From: a virus
Virus record (IMG/VR): IMGVR_UViG_3300017783_004180
Location: 1 to 46,601 of that record
Strand: one strand, 5' to 3'
DNA: 46,601 nucleotides
Of this stretch, positions 13,985 through 21,604 are shown piece by piece (the first letter of the stretch is position 1; each line of letters starts with the position of its first letter). The notes below the pieces were generated by a model. That model searched no databases. It was not told the DNA's origin and was given only the letters and a program-made list of their open reading frames with translations. The position numbers were made by a program, and so were the translations under genes.

Positions 13985-15009
13985 TTAGGATATTTTTTTC
14001 TGTACTCATCCTCTATGTTTATTAGACTTTGCATTACATTACCGAATACTAATTTAAAAGGAACTCCAGGTTTTTCTAAGAAGTCATCATAACCTAGTCC
14101 TTGTTCCTTCAACATCTTTCCTTGCTCTTGTCCTCTACCAAGTAATCGATTTGATAGATAAACATCTTCTGCTTCATCCCAAGACATACCTTTAGCATTA
14201 GTGCCTAGATGTTTTTCTAATTTATCTTTTAGTTGCTCTCCATCAAATACAGTTTCGGGAACATCTTCATTAGTCTCTTTATTATATAGGCACGAAAATA
14301 AACCATTATGTAATCGTGACCCATATTTTACTGTTCTATTATCAGTTTCCATATCAGCATAACCAAATCGATCTAAAGTTTTAGCTAATTTATCCCATCC
14401 TTCAAACTCACCTTTTCTATTCATAAATTCAATAGATATTGCGATTCTAGTTTTAGGAGAGTTATGCCATACTGAGTGTGGTTGTCCCACATTAATTAAT
14501 CCAGGATATGACATTTGAAAACTTAATTCTTCTTTTAGATTGCCTTGATATCCAGGAAGTATTCTTTCTCTTGGTATAATATAAGTTAAATCTTTTTCAG
14601 GATCGCCTGATACATTACACATATCAGAGTCCCACTGTTCAGCTTCACTTGCATCCCAGTATGTCATGATAGAAGTTTCTTCTTCATCAGGTCGCCATGG
14701 TTCATATATTCCAGGACTTACCTCTTCGAATGCCCAAGTCACTCTTCCCCAGTTCGGTCTTGCTGGAGAATCGCAGTGGGGAGACATACGATAATATGGA
14801 TGAGCACGAAATATACTACAGCCATATGGCATAAGCATCATGTCTCTCCATTGTTTCATCATCTCAATACGAAACCAACTATTCCTTACACATATATTAC
14901 CTCGTGCTGGATTTTCTCTTAGTGGTGCTAATATTTGATGTAGGTCTTCGTTAGTAATAGGTCGTTCAAGTGTATCCTTCAACGACATGTAGTAAGGTTC
15001 GTGTTTCAT
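13981..15009 (-). CDS. 2OG-Fe(II)-like oxygenase (342 aa)
   Basis: The double-stranded beta-helix signature of 2-oxoglutarate/Fe(II) enzymes can be read: HxD in MSPHCDSP (His78, Asp80), then a distal His in GQPHSVWH (His178 or His182) and Arg188 in TRIAISIEF, the usual 2OG-binding position. The first 70 residues and the last 120 residues are extra. The substrate is unknown; hydroxylation of an amino-acid side chain, lipid or nucleobase is possible. It is coupled to a second, related oxygenase (15006-15794) by an ATGA overlap and sits inside the lipid block. The family call rests on spacing and is not certain. Confidence 0.65.
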   Translation of the reverse strand: MKHEPYYMSLKDTLERPITNEDLHQILAPLRENPARGNICVRNSWFRIEMMKQWRDMMLMPYGCSIFRAHPYYRMSPHCDSPARPNWGRVTWAFEEVSPGIYEPWRPDEEETSIMTYWDASEAEQWDSDMCNVSGDPEKDLTYIIPRERILPGYQGNLKEELSFQMSYPGLINVGQPHSVWHNSPKTRIAISIEFMNRKGEFEGWDKLAKTLDRFGYADMETDNRTVKYGSRLHNGLFSCLYNKETNEDVPETVFDGEQLKDKLEKHLGTNAKGMSWDEAEDVYLSNRLLGRGQEQGKMLKEQGLGYDDFLEKPGVPFKLVFGNVMQSLINIEDEYRKKYPK

Positions 15010-15794
15010 GTTATATCTCTACTCCATCCAAACTCACCATCTTCTTTTACCCATGCTGAGATAGGAGATGGTTTGTCATCTTTTACAAATAAATGTCCCA
15101 TTCTTTTTTCTATCGCTTTCCAATCATGTATCCTTGAACCAGTTCGTTTATCTCTAAAGTCAATAGAAATAGTATAGGATTCTTTTTCGCCATCATAAAT
15201 CATACTATGAGCACAGTCAGGTCCACCCACACATATAAGTGAGCACTTACCCATCTGAGTATCAAAGTGTTTCTTTACTTTAGGTCTAGTTTCGTCATCA
15301 AACTCTATTAAATTTATTTCAGTATATGGCATCTTTGGGTGTCTGATTTTATTCCTGCGTTCCATATTACAGTCACGAGGATCCCAGAATGCCATACTTT
15401 TATCTGCGTTTTCATCTAAATTTACAGGGAAGTTTAATCGCCAATAATAATTGATATTATAATCGACATAATCTATGTGTGGTCTGAGTGAATATCCTGG
15501 AGGAGATACAAATATAGTACCCACCAAAGCAGGTGCCATCATATTTCTATCTAACCATTTTAGAAACTCAGGATTGAAGTTAAAATGTTTAATCCATAGA
15601 TTTGCTACGAAACCATATGCTGCGTATGAGTATGAAGATTTATCAGTGTACCATTGGTCAGGTATTAAATCTTCTCTGCGTTTTGCCCAGTCGCCACTTT
15701 CTTTATCATACCTTGCTATCTGTTTAGCAAGTTCTGCTTCAGTCAATGGGAATGGAACATCCTTCAACTCTACATGATATGGTGGTCTAAACAT
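15006..15794 (-). CDS. 2OG-Fe(II)-like oxygenase (262 aa)
   Basis: HxD appears in LRPHIDYVDY (His106, Asp108), followed by WRLNFPVN and a distal His in DCAHSMIYDG (His196) before the strand SYTISIDF. This is the order of the metal site in cupin-fold oxygenases. No clear Arg follows the distal His, so the co-substrate may differ. It resembles the downstream 342-residue protein in this core and the two are translationally coupled, suggesting an old duplication. Substrate unknown. Confidence 0.65.
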   Translation of the reverse strand: MFRPPYHVELKDVPFPLTEAELAKQIARYDKESGDWAKRREDLIPDQWYTDKSSYSYAAYGFVANLWIKHFNFNPEFLKWLDRNMMAPALVGTIFVSPPGYSLRPHIDYVDYNINYYWRLNFPVNLDENADKSMAFWDPRDCNMERRNKIRHPKMPYTEINLIEFDDETRPKVKKHFDTQMGKCSLICVGGPDCAHSMIYDGEKESYTISIDFRDKRTGSRIHDWKAIEKRMGHLFVKDDKPSPISAWVKEDGEFGWSRDIT

Positions 15795-16093
15795 TATTTC
15801 TTTTTCGTAGTTTTAGTTTTTTTCTTTTCGTATCCATATTTTTTACGCACATAGTCCTTAGTATCTTGCCATACATGCTCCAAATAAAATTCTTCATCAG
15901 CGAAGAAATTATGGAACTTAACCATTACTGCTCCTGTCCAATTATAAAACCTTTTGAAGATTTTACCTTGGAGTCTTTTTAAGGCACTACCTCTTGGCAT
16001 TGCCCATCCTAGTATAAAAAATAAAAGTGAAAAAGTAAGAATTATGATATAATTAACCAAGCCACTTTCCATTTCAAAAACCAATTCTTCCAT
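15794..16093 (-). CDS. Membrane protein with basic C-terminus (99 aa)
   Basis: I start at ATG 16093 because AAGGA lies 6 bases upstream; the ATG at 16108 has no ribosome site. Residues 13-33 form one membrane span (YIIILTFSLLFFILGW), followed by an amphipathic region and a Lys/Thr-rich tail. It is the first gene after the structured leader at 16109-16272 and is coupled to the oxygenase downstream (TAATG). No family recognised. Confidence 0.65.
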   Translation of the reverse strand: MEELVFEMESGLVNYIIILTFSLLFFILGWAMPRGSALKRLQGKIFKRFYNWTGAVMVKFHNFFADEEFYLEHVWQDTKDYVRKKYGYEKKKTKTTKKK

Positions 16094-16108
16094 TGTGTAT
16101 CCTTTCAT

Positions 16109-16272
16109 ATTGGAAGTTAGTCAAGTGGTAGTTTTTTGTTAATTCGGAAACTACCAAAACCGAACGCATGACTCTCAGATAGAGGAGTTAAACTTATGAA
16201 ATAAGCAACTCAGTGAAGTGGCTACTTTATTTTCTAATATGTGTAGCTTTCACCATGCGAATCTTAACCTCT
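16109..16272 (-). ncRNA. Structured 5' leader with predicted pseudoknot
   Basis: This gap holds three pairings readable on the minus strand. Hairpin 1 (16253-16213) is GTGAA/TTCAC plus GCTAC/GTAGC around an internal loop. Hairpin 2 (16188-16171) is ACT/AGT plus CTC/GAG with one bulge. The third is an H-type pseudoknot: TTCGG (16164-16160) pairs with CCGAA (16147-16143), and TGGTAGTTT (16156-16148) pairs with AAACTACCA (16134-16126). Loop lengths are 3, 0 and 8 bases, compatible with coaxial stacking. A consensus late box at 16278-16285 would start the transcript near 16272. The pseudoknot ends about 20 bases before the ribosome site of the 15794 gene, so control of translation is plausible. 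I do not recognise a known riboswitch class. Confidence 0.6.
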
Positions 16273-17211
16273 AACTTTATTTATATTCACTGCTCCAATC
16301 TTTTCTAAGAAAAGAATAAAATATTGTGTCGGATCGTTTAATCCTTTACCAAAACTAAAGTCCTTTGGATAAGAATGATGATAATCGTGGGATCCTTCTC
16401 CCCAGTTTATGAAACTTAAATACCATGGGACATTACGAATATGTTGTTTTCCTCGTTTGTCACTATGTTGCCATGCGTTAGTTATACCCATAGACCATTG
16501 ACCGAGACCTGCACCAGCAAATGCTGCCCATGCAAAATTAATACCCCACTCTTGAATGTATAAGTATGGACCATCGTACCAATAAAAATGTGTTAAGTAA
16601 TACCCCAACTCTGGTAGCATAACTGCTAATCCATTTGTATATGTTTCTACAATGATTCCCCATAACAACATTAATAAGTAAGCACCAAATATAGTAATAC
16701 ACATAGATTTAAAACTATTATCGTGATACCATCTAGCAGTTTTATTTCTCAGTAATCCTCTTGTAAATCTTAGTGGTACATTTTCAAAGGGTACATCCCA
16801 CCTATGAGTTAAAGATCTTAAAAAACCAATTTGATGTGGACTGTGCGGATCCCTTTCCTCGTCTAGATATACATGGTGCATCCGATGTATTACTGCCCAA
16901 GCTAGTGGACTTCCGATGTTGCTTACTATACAAAGAGAGCAGAAGAAGTGTTCGAGCCATTTCCATTTTACAGTAATACTATTATGTGATAAACTTCTGT
17001 GCGCATATATTGTGATAGCCATTGCTCCGAAAAACCACCATGCCAAAACATAGGGTATTAGATCCCATCTTCCAAATACAATGATTCCTAGCAGACACAA
17101 CTGGGTGAACCACCAGTATCTGATACGAAAATTAATTTTATATGTGGTTAAGTGTTGCTCTCTAAAATTACTGAGCCAATCACGCAACCTTTGAAATCCG
17201 ATAGTGAACAA
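16264..17211 (-). CDS. Membrane fatty-acid desaturase (acyl-CoA/ACP, delta-9 type)
   Basis: The three His boxes of membrane diiron desaturases are complete: HRSLSH (His71-76), HRMHH (109-113) and HDYHH (275-279), between four hydrophobic segments. This matches bacterial acyl-lipid/acyl-CoA desaturases such as DesC, which insert a cis double bond using O2 and an electron donor. The length of 315 residues is normal. The only start near the expected N-terminus is TTG 17211, overlapping acpS by 64 bases, with AGGGG upstream; a later start would cut the first span. The gene's 3' end contains the TATAAATA box for the next unit. It would alter host membrane fluidity or phage-made acyl chains (inference). 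Confidence 0.9.
   Translation of the reverse strand: MFTIGFQRLRDWLSNFREQHLTTYKINFRIRYWWFTQLCLLGIIVFGRWDLIPYVLAWWFFGAMAITIYAHRSLSHNSITVKWKWLEHFFCSLCIVSNIGSPLAWAVIHRMHHVYLDEERDPHSPHQIGFLRSLTHRWDVPFENVPLRFTRGLLRNKTARWYHDNSFKSMCITIFGAYLLMLLWGIIVETYTNGLAVMLPELGYYLTHFYWYDGPYLYIQEWGINFAWAAFAGAGLGQWSMGITNAWQHSDKRGKQHIRNVPWYLSFINWGEGSHDYHHSYPKDFSFGKGLNDPTQYFILFLEKIGAVNINKVRG
16278..16285 (-). promoter_or_regulatory. Consensus T4 late promoter before the structured leader
   Basis: Minus strand TATAAATA inside the last codons of the desaturase gene. The predicted start near 16272 gives a leader of about 180 bases to ATG 16093, which contains the predicted pseudoknot. Confidence 0.55.
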
Positions 17212-17501
17212 TGTATGTTTACCCCTGTTAATTTTTTCCTCATCTCGTCACTCGGTACTAAGTTCGGTGAGATATAGGAAAACATTTTAGCTTCTTTCAT
17301 ACCAACGATTGGGTGTTGTCTTGCTTTCACAAATGCTTCTTTTAACACCCATACCTTTGCTAGATAATTACATTTCTGCCTATCTAACAGTCCATCATAT
17401 ATTTGTTTTTCAGTCGGCGACAATATAGTTTCCGACCATTTATCCCTGCGTCTATCAAATCTAGACTCAAGAACCATATCAATTCCGTGTCCTAAAATCA
17501 T
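17148..17501 (-). CDS. acpS: Holo-ACP synthase (AcpS)
   Basis: Both magnesium-binding residues of AcpS are visible: Asp8 in GHGIDMV and Glu55 in LAKVWVLKEAFVKA. The C-terminal strand NIHCSLSDFKG...SVILES aligns with the family. AcpS transfers 4'-phosphopantetheine from CoA to a Ser of acyl carrier protein. At 117 residues it matches the bacterial enzyme. No acyl carrier protein is seen in the window, so the target is the host ACP or one encoded elsewhere. The start overlaps the upstream stop (ATGA) and the end overlaps the desaturase. Confidence 0.9.
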   Translation of the reverse strand: MILGHGIDMVLESRFDRRRDKWSETILSPTEKQIYDGLLDRQKCNYLAKVWVLKEAFVKARQHPIVGMKEAKMFSYISPNLVPSDEMRKKLTGVNIHCSLSDFKGCVIGSVILESNT

Positions 17502-17740
17502 GTTTGGTAGTACTCTCTTGAAGTGTACTTCTTCAATGTTTCTAGTTTTTCTTCAGCAGCAGAAATCTTTTCTAGTTGTTTATCTATTTCAACCATGACT
17601 TCTGAATGCTCACCTATACCAACTGAGTTGGATATATAGACTTGCATATTAGCATTTGCTTCAGCAATATCACCTTCATATTTTTTGACTAGAGCATCAA
17701 CTATTAGTTGACTTCGCTCTGTCCTGCTTAATCTCTTCAT
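17498..17740 (-). CDS. Coiled-coil hypothetical protein (80 aa)
   Basis: A GGAGAG site precedes GTG 17743 and ATG 17740; I prefer the ATG. The N-terminus is basic (KRLSRTERSQLI), and residues 45-75 form a coiled coil (EIDKQLEKISAAEEKLETL). It overlaps the upstream gene by 44 bases and couples to acpS. No domain recognised; possibly a small structural or partner protein. Confidence 0.6.
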   Translation of the reverse strand: MKRLSRTERSQLIVDALVKKYEGDIAEANANMQVYISNSVGIGEHSEVMVEIDKQLEKISAAEEKLETLKKYTSREYYQT

Positions 17741-18170
17741 CACTTTTTCTCTCCTCTAATATAGTTAGTTCGCCTTTATCGGGATCTATATAGTATTTAT
17801 GCTCATTAATTTCGTCCATAGTTTTATTGGCTTTTTGATGCCAATCCCAAGCAGTACCTCTTACATTTTTCTGACAGAATTCAGGAAACTCTTCTCCCTC
17901 TAATACTATCTCGCAATATACTTTATGTTCGCCTATGGTTGCTGTATTTGCTTTCGCTACTGGTACTCGTTTATCACCTTCTTCAAAAAATATTTGTCGC
18001 TCATGGTCAAGTTCAAATAATTGATGATTGACTACATAACGAATAATACCTTCATCAAACAACTCATCAATCTTATCAACCGAAGTATTCATTACAAAAC
18101 CATTCAGTTGCATCTTTAGTTTTTCGTCTTTCATGGTTGCCCATTTACGATTAATTACATTATAAGTCAT
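17697..18170 (-). CDS. Hypothetical protein (157 aa)
   Basis: ATG 18170 overlaps the end of fabI; ATG 18134 (MKDEKLKMQ) is an alternative. The protein is acidic and soluble, with two Cys (VYCEIVL and PEFCQKN) and no recognised motif. Position between fabI and acpS suggests cotranscription with the lipid genes, but the content gives no functional hint. Confidence 0.6.
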   Translation of the reverse strand: MTYNVINRKWATMKDEKLKMQLNGFVMNTSVDKIDELFDEGIIRYVVNHQLFELDHERQIFFEEGDKRVPVAKANTATIGEHKVYCEIVLEGEEFPEFCQKNVRGTAWDWHQKANKTMDEINEHKYYIDPDKGELTILEERKSDEEIKQDRAKSTNS

Positions 18171-18921
18171 CTATACTCGGTGCCCCAATAATATTATATC
18201 CGCAATCTACATAATGTGTTTCACCTGTCACACCTGAAGATAAATCAGATAGGAAGTAATATGCACTTCCTGCTAAATCCTGTAGAGTGATATTTCGTTT
18301 CATAGGGTTCACTCCTTCGGCATAAGCCAACATACCCTTACTGCCTTTTACAGCCATAGCAGATGATGTTTTTATTACACCTGCCGATATACAATTTATG
18401 CGTACTCCCTTTTCCGCACAGTCTTTCGCTAAGTATCTAGTTGCTGACTCAAGTGATGCTTTTACTAATCCCATTACATTATAGTTGTCGTAAACTCTAC
18501 GAGCTCCATCATAACTAAGTGTGAGATATGCCCCACCTGTGTTCATAAATTCGATACTGTTTCTTACTATATCTATCAACGAATAACATCCTACGAGTAG
18601 CGACTCACTGAAGTTTTCCTTTGATATATCCATCATCTTACCATCTAACTCACGAAAGTCAGTCATACTCATTGCGTGAACAACATAATCAATCTTAGGA
18701 TAATGGTGTTTGACAGCAAGAAAAGCATTCCTTACATCCATACTATTAGATACATCGCACTTAATAGTATGAGCCATAGGCGATAGTCTAGTAATTCTTT
18801 TCTTTATGGAATCGTTTGGATAAGTGAAGACACAAGTATATCCTTCATCTATTAACTTGTTGGCGATACCCCATGCGATGGAGCGATCGTTCGCCACTCC
18901 CATAACAACAGCTACTTTCAT
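18160..18921 (-). CDS. fabI: Enoyl-ACP reductase FabI
   Basis: The protein is a short-chain dehydrogenase with the FabI-specific features: GVANDRSIAWGIA at the NAD site and a Tyr-x6-Lys catalytic pair (Tyr147, Lys154 in NYNVMGLVKASLE) rather than the FabG Tyr-x3-Lys. It also has Tyr137 in LSYDGARR, then GVRINCISAGVIKT. FabI reduces trans-2-enoyl-ACP with NADH, the last step of each elongation cycle. The length of 253 residues is standard. An ATGA overlap joins it to the upstream gene. With the ketoacyl synthase, AcpS and the MaoC-type dehydratase it covers most of a fatty-acid cycle. Confidence 0.93.
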   Translation of the reverse strand: MKVAVVMGVANDRSIAWGIANKLIDEGYTCVFTYPNDSIKKRITRLSPMAHTIKCDVSNSMDVRNAFLAVKHHYPKIDYVVHAMSMTDFRELDGKMMDISKENFSESLLVGCYSLIDIVRNSIEFMNTGGAYLTLSYDGARRVYDNYNVMGLVKASLESATRYLAKDCAEKGVRINCISAGVIKTSSAMAVKGSKGMLAYAEGVNPMKRNITLQDLAGSAYYFLSDLSSGVTGETHYVDCGYNIIGAPSIDDL

Positions 18922-19184
18922 CTATGATTGCTTACACGAACAGTAATATCAGTTGCGTTTAACTTATCTATGTTAGGATAAGTACACTCCCAATCTTCTC
19001 TTGTCCATTTATCTGTAGCCGAATCATAAACATCAAACTGTACCTCTTTCTTTTCAGCAGTAGTTCCTTCTCTATATGCTACTACTAATCTATCTTCGGT
19101 ACATACACGAACTTCACCAGCATACTCGATACCATTCTCTAAATCTTTCAGAGTTGTGATTCTTTCTTCTAGTGGTTTTACCAT
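18918..19184 (-). CDS. Hypothetical protein (88 aa)
   Basis: The sequence alternates short charged and hydrophobic stretches, suggesting a beta-rich fold (EYAGEVRVCTEDRLVVAYRE). It somewhat resembles the SH3-like small protein at 20593-20916 in having a central strand set and a TDKWTREDW segment. Coupled by ATGA to fabI. Function unknown. Confidence 0.6.
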   Translation of the reverse strand: MVKPLEERITTLKDLENGIEYAGEVRVCTEDRLVVAYREGTTAEKKEVQFDVYDSATDKWTREDWECTYPNIDKLNATDITVRVSNHR

Positions 19185-19703
19185 TTACTTTGCCTTCTTG
19201 ATAAATTTTCCATCAGGTCCTCGTTTTTGTTGGGTACTCTGATGTGGTTTTTTTGCTTTTTCTTCAGCATCTTTTGCTTCCGCAATCATTTTATCAGCTT
19301 CGTTAGTATTAATCTCAGCAATTTTACTTGCTACAGCTGGTGTGATTTTAGGGTATATCTTATCCAACCTTTGGTCTTTAATTGCTAGAAGTATTTTAGC
19401 TTCTGCAGGTGGGACACTTTCAAGCATCTCAATAAATAAACCTTCTCTTTTTACAGGAGAAAGATCTTCTCGTTTAAAGATATAACCTATGCGTCTTGCT
19501 TCAAGATACATATTTGTTGGAGTTGCACCATCTGGCTCGTCAGCTTCTTTAAAAGGTGGGTTGCCTTCTGGTAAAATCCATTTATTCGCAGGATTAAATG
19601 CATTCTCAAAAATAATTCTTACTAATGCGTCATCCTTGTATTTTTCAACTTCTCCAGTGTCATTAATGTCCTGAAGAATCTTTTCTATATATTTCACAGC
19701 CAT
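19185..19703 (-). CDS. Conserved T4-like protein of unknown function (172 aa)
   Basis: The N-terminus (YIEKILQDINDTGEVEKYKD) and a helical middle (ESVPPAEAKILLAIKDQRL) match a family I recall next to rnh in marine T4-like phages, always uncharacterised. The last 40 residues are Lys/Ala-rich and low in complexity, as in proteins that contact DNA. It follows rnh by two bases. I cannot assign an activity. Confidence 0.65.
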   Translation of the reverse strand: MAVKYIEKILQDINDTGEVEKYKDDALVRIIFENAFNPANKWILPEGNPPFKEADEPDGATPTNMYLEARRIGYIFKREDLSPVKREGLFIEMLESVPPAEAKILLAIKDQRLDKIYPKITPAVASKIAEINTNEADKMIAEAKDAEEKAKKPHQSTQQKRGPDGKFIKKAK

Positions 19704-19705
19704 AT

Positions 19706-20596
19706 TTAAAAGTCCTCAATTTCTTCTAATAATAAATTACAGCGATTTTCCATAAGATAATTGTATAGTTTCATCTTATCTCCCTTCGCTTTATTATTTA
19801 GGTACTCGTCCACGATAGCTTTTGAATATTCTTCAGGTATATGGTCAAGCGATATAACCCTTTCATTCCTATCCCACCTTTCCCTTTCTTCGTCAGTTCT
19901 ACAGGCATCTCTACCAAAAGCATAGAACTCCTCTAGGATTTTCTTGGTGACAGGTTTCTGCCTGACACCCTCCTGATGAAAGATATCATCAGGCGAAAAT
20001 ATGTTTGGTACACCATCACCAGTGTCACCTTTTACTATGTGCATAGTAGTAAATTCTTTAATAGTTTCCCCTTTAGCTAGAGTGACAAACTTTTTCTGCA
20101 TAGGGGAAAACTGTTTTACATGTGAATATTTTTGAAGCTGTTTAAAATCTTTATCCGATGATATGATTATTACTGGTTCATTATTACCGAATGTATCGGT
20201 ATGATTTACGAGAGCACCAATAACATCATCAGCTTCACATCTTTCTATACGCATAACTTTGTAAGGAGAGTTTTCATCTATCTCATCCCTTACTTTACTC
20301 ATTATGGTAAATAAAATATCCCATGGCATGTCATCCTGTTCCCTAGATCCTGCTCGTTTAGATTTATAGTAAGGATGATAATCTTTTCTCCAATAATTAA
20401 AGCTGTCGCAACAAACAACTAAATCACCATATTCTTTTCCGTACCTCTTCTTGTACATTTTAAGCGAAGATAAAATACAGTGACGAATAATATTCTCTAC
20501 ACCTTTTTCGTCACCTGAATTATCTGCAGCAATCAGGTCTTGCCTGAAAGACATAATGTTAGATATTGCTACTTGGCTATAATCAATTAATATCAT
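19706..20596 (-). CDS. rnh: T4-like RNase H / 5'-3' exonuclease
   Basis: The protein shows the metal-binding Asp clusters of the FEN/T4 RNase H family: LIDYSQ, CCDSFNYWRKDY, CEADDVIG, SSDKDFKQL and GDTGDGVPN. T4 Rnh removes RNA primers and flaps from lagging-strand fragments. The length of 296 residues matches T4 Rnh (about 305). It is coupled to the upstream SH3-like gene by ATGA. This is one of the firmest T4-lineage markers in the window. Confidence 0.92.
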   Translation of the reverse strand: MILIDYSQVAISNIMSFRQDLIAADNSGDEKGVENIIRHCILSSLKMYKKRYGKEYGDLVVCCDSFNYWRKDYHPYYKSKRAGSREQDDMPWDILFTIMSKVRDEIDENSPYKVMRIERCEADDVIGALVNHTDTFGNNEPVIIISSDKDFKQLQKYSHVKQFSPMQKKFVTLAKGETIKEFTTMHIVKGDTGDGVPNIFSPDDIFHQEGVRQKPVTKKILEEFYAFGRDACRTDEERERWDRNERVISLDHIPEEYSKAIVDEYLNNKAKGDKMKLYNYLMENRCNLLLEEIEDF

Positions 20597-20916
20597 GGAA
20601 AAACTCTTCTCGTTGGTGGGTTGTTAGTAGCAGTATGCCCAGGATAATAAAATGAAATCATCCTATCATATTTAAAGGATCGCCATTCATTTATCTCAGT
20701 GTCAAAAACTACAAATAAATCCATATTATTATTTGCTTTATCGCTTTTAGGCATTTTTTCTTCAGGGATCCATCTACTATTAGTTGTAAACTTTCCTTCC
20801 CTTTCAGTACCATCTTCCTTTTTAAATTTAACAGTACACACAGACTCACCTAGTTGTTGTCGCATTTGAGTTTTCATATTCAAATCAAACTTTCGGTCAT
20901 CATATTCATCAGTCAT
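20593..20916 (-). CDS. Small beta-barrel (SH3-like) conserved phage protein (107 aa)
   Basis: The core CTVKFKKEDGTEREGKFTT followed by VVFDTEINEWRSFKYDRM is the pattern of small SH3-like barrel proteins common in marine T4-like phages, with a final strand like those of WYL or transcription-linked barrels. A GGAG site precedes ATG 20916. Binding of nucleic acid or protein is plausible; no role is established. Confidence 0.65.
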   Translation of the reverse strand: MTDEYDDRKFDLNMKTQMRQQLGESVCTVKFKKEDGTEREGKFTTNSRWIPEEKMPKSDKANNNMDLFVVFDTEINEWRSFKYDRMISFYYPGHTATNNPPTRRVFP

Positions 20917-20929
20917 ACAAACATCTCCA

Positions 20930-21115
20930 TTATAAAGTTAATCGATAAGGCATAACATTATCTACCCATTCTCCGCACACATATAATGTAGGACTCATGT
21001 CCTTAGCAATCTCTTGGGCTTCCTCTAATGTATTAGCTTCTATATCTTCAGAAGCATAAGTCTTACGAGAGCCATCACTTAGTGTTACATCGAACTGGGT
21101 CAAAAATATCGCCAT
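20930..21115 (-). CDS. Small hypothetical protein (61 aa), predicted leaderless
   Basis: ATG 21115 lies exactly at the transcription start predicted from the promoter at 21122-21150, and no ribosome site is seen. The product (MAIFLTQFDVTLSDGSRK...) looks like a small alpha/beta protein: two strands, a helix with TLEEAQEIAKDM, then a strand. No function known. It heads the operon running to rnh and perhaps into the lipid block. Confidence 0.6.
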   Translation of the reverse strand: MAIFLTQFDVTLSDGSRKTYASEDIEANTLEEAQEIAKDMSPTLYVCGEWVDNVMPYRLTL

Positions 21116-21121
21116 AGTTAT

Positions 21122-21150
21122 ATTCTAGTTCTTAAAAACTTAAAAGTAAA
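21122..21150 (-). promoter_or_regulatory. Sigma70-like promoter, leaderless, overlapping a terminator
   Basis: Minus strand TTTACT (21150-21145), 17 bases, TAGAAT (21127-21122), then ATAACT and ATG 21115. Its -35 box lies at the foot of the terminator stem at 21148-21181, so ending one transcript and starting the next share the same bases. Confidence 0.7.
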
Positions 21151-21181
21151 GGGGAGTGATACTGATGACCGACTCCCCTTT
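21148..21181 (-). terminator. Terminator after the HTH gene
   Basis: A perfect 10-bp stem AAAGGGGAGT / ACTCCCCTTT with a 14-base loop is followed on the minus strand by ACTTTT. The stem matches the one at 1445-1472. It separates the HTH gene from the 20930-21115 operon. Confidence 0.65.
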
Positions 21182-21204
21182 ATAATCATATCAGGACGAT
21201 GTGA

Positions 21205-21465
21205 TTACGCACCAATGAGTGCTCTATATCCAGCAGCAACTACTGCCCTTGTAGGTGTACCGATACGATACTTCTTATAGGTCTGACCCATAGAATTAGT
21301 TCTATTGTTCAGATAGATTGCAAAACCTTTCAATTTCAAGTTTTGCACAGTAGCATATGGATTCTTAATCCCAAATCTGCTACTGATTTGATTAGCAGTA
21401 AACTCACTGCCATTTTGTAAAGCACGAAGCAACCTTGCTTCTTGCGTCATTTTAACATTAGCCAT
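21205..21465 (-). CDS. Helix-turn-helix protein (86 aa)
   Basis: Residues 8-50 (EARLLRALQNGSEFTANQI, then SSRFGIKNPYATVQNLKLKG) have the layout of a winged helix-turn-helix: first helix, the turn around FTANQISSRFGI, and a recognition helix. The tail is basic with YKKYRIG. It is monocistronic between its own promoter (21523-21551) and terminator (21148-21181), with a strong AAGGAGG site. A DNA-binding regulator of phage or host genes is likely; similar small HTH proteins occur in T4-like marine phages. Confidence 0.75.
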   Translation of the reverse strand: MANVKMTQEARLLRALQNGSEFTANQISSRFGIKNPYATVQNLKLKGFAIYLNNRTNSMGQTYKKYRIGTPTRAVVAAGYRALIGA

Positions 21466-21522
21466 ATATCCTCCTTAGATAGTTTGGTAATTGTTGTATA
21501 TCTGCTTTTACACAGTATTATC

Positions 21523-21551
21523 ATTCTACTCTAAAAAAACTTAAAAGTAAA
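21523..21551 (-). promoter_or_regulatory. Sigma70-like promoter of the HTH gene
   Basis: Minus strand TTTACT (21551-21546), 17 bases, TAGAAT (21528-21523). The upstream box GACGATTTTACT is shared with 1357-1385 and 11740-11768. The leader to ATG 21465 is about 50 bases. Confidence 0.75.
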
Positions 21552-21604
21552 GTAAAATCGTCCAAAACTATTAAAACCAGTGTTTTCAGCCCCCATTAGA
21601 TAAA

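Noticed and set aside
16109-16272. tRNA or tRNA-like gene in the intergenic region
   Set aside because: A TAGTCAAGTGGTA string on the plus strand resembles a D-loop, but no acceptor stem, anticodon arm or T-loop (GTTCGA) can be aligned on either strand.
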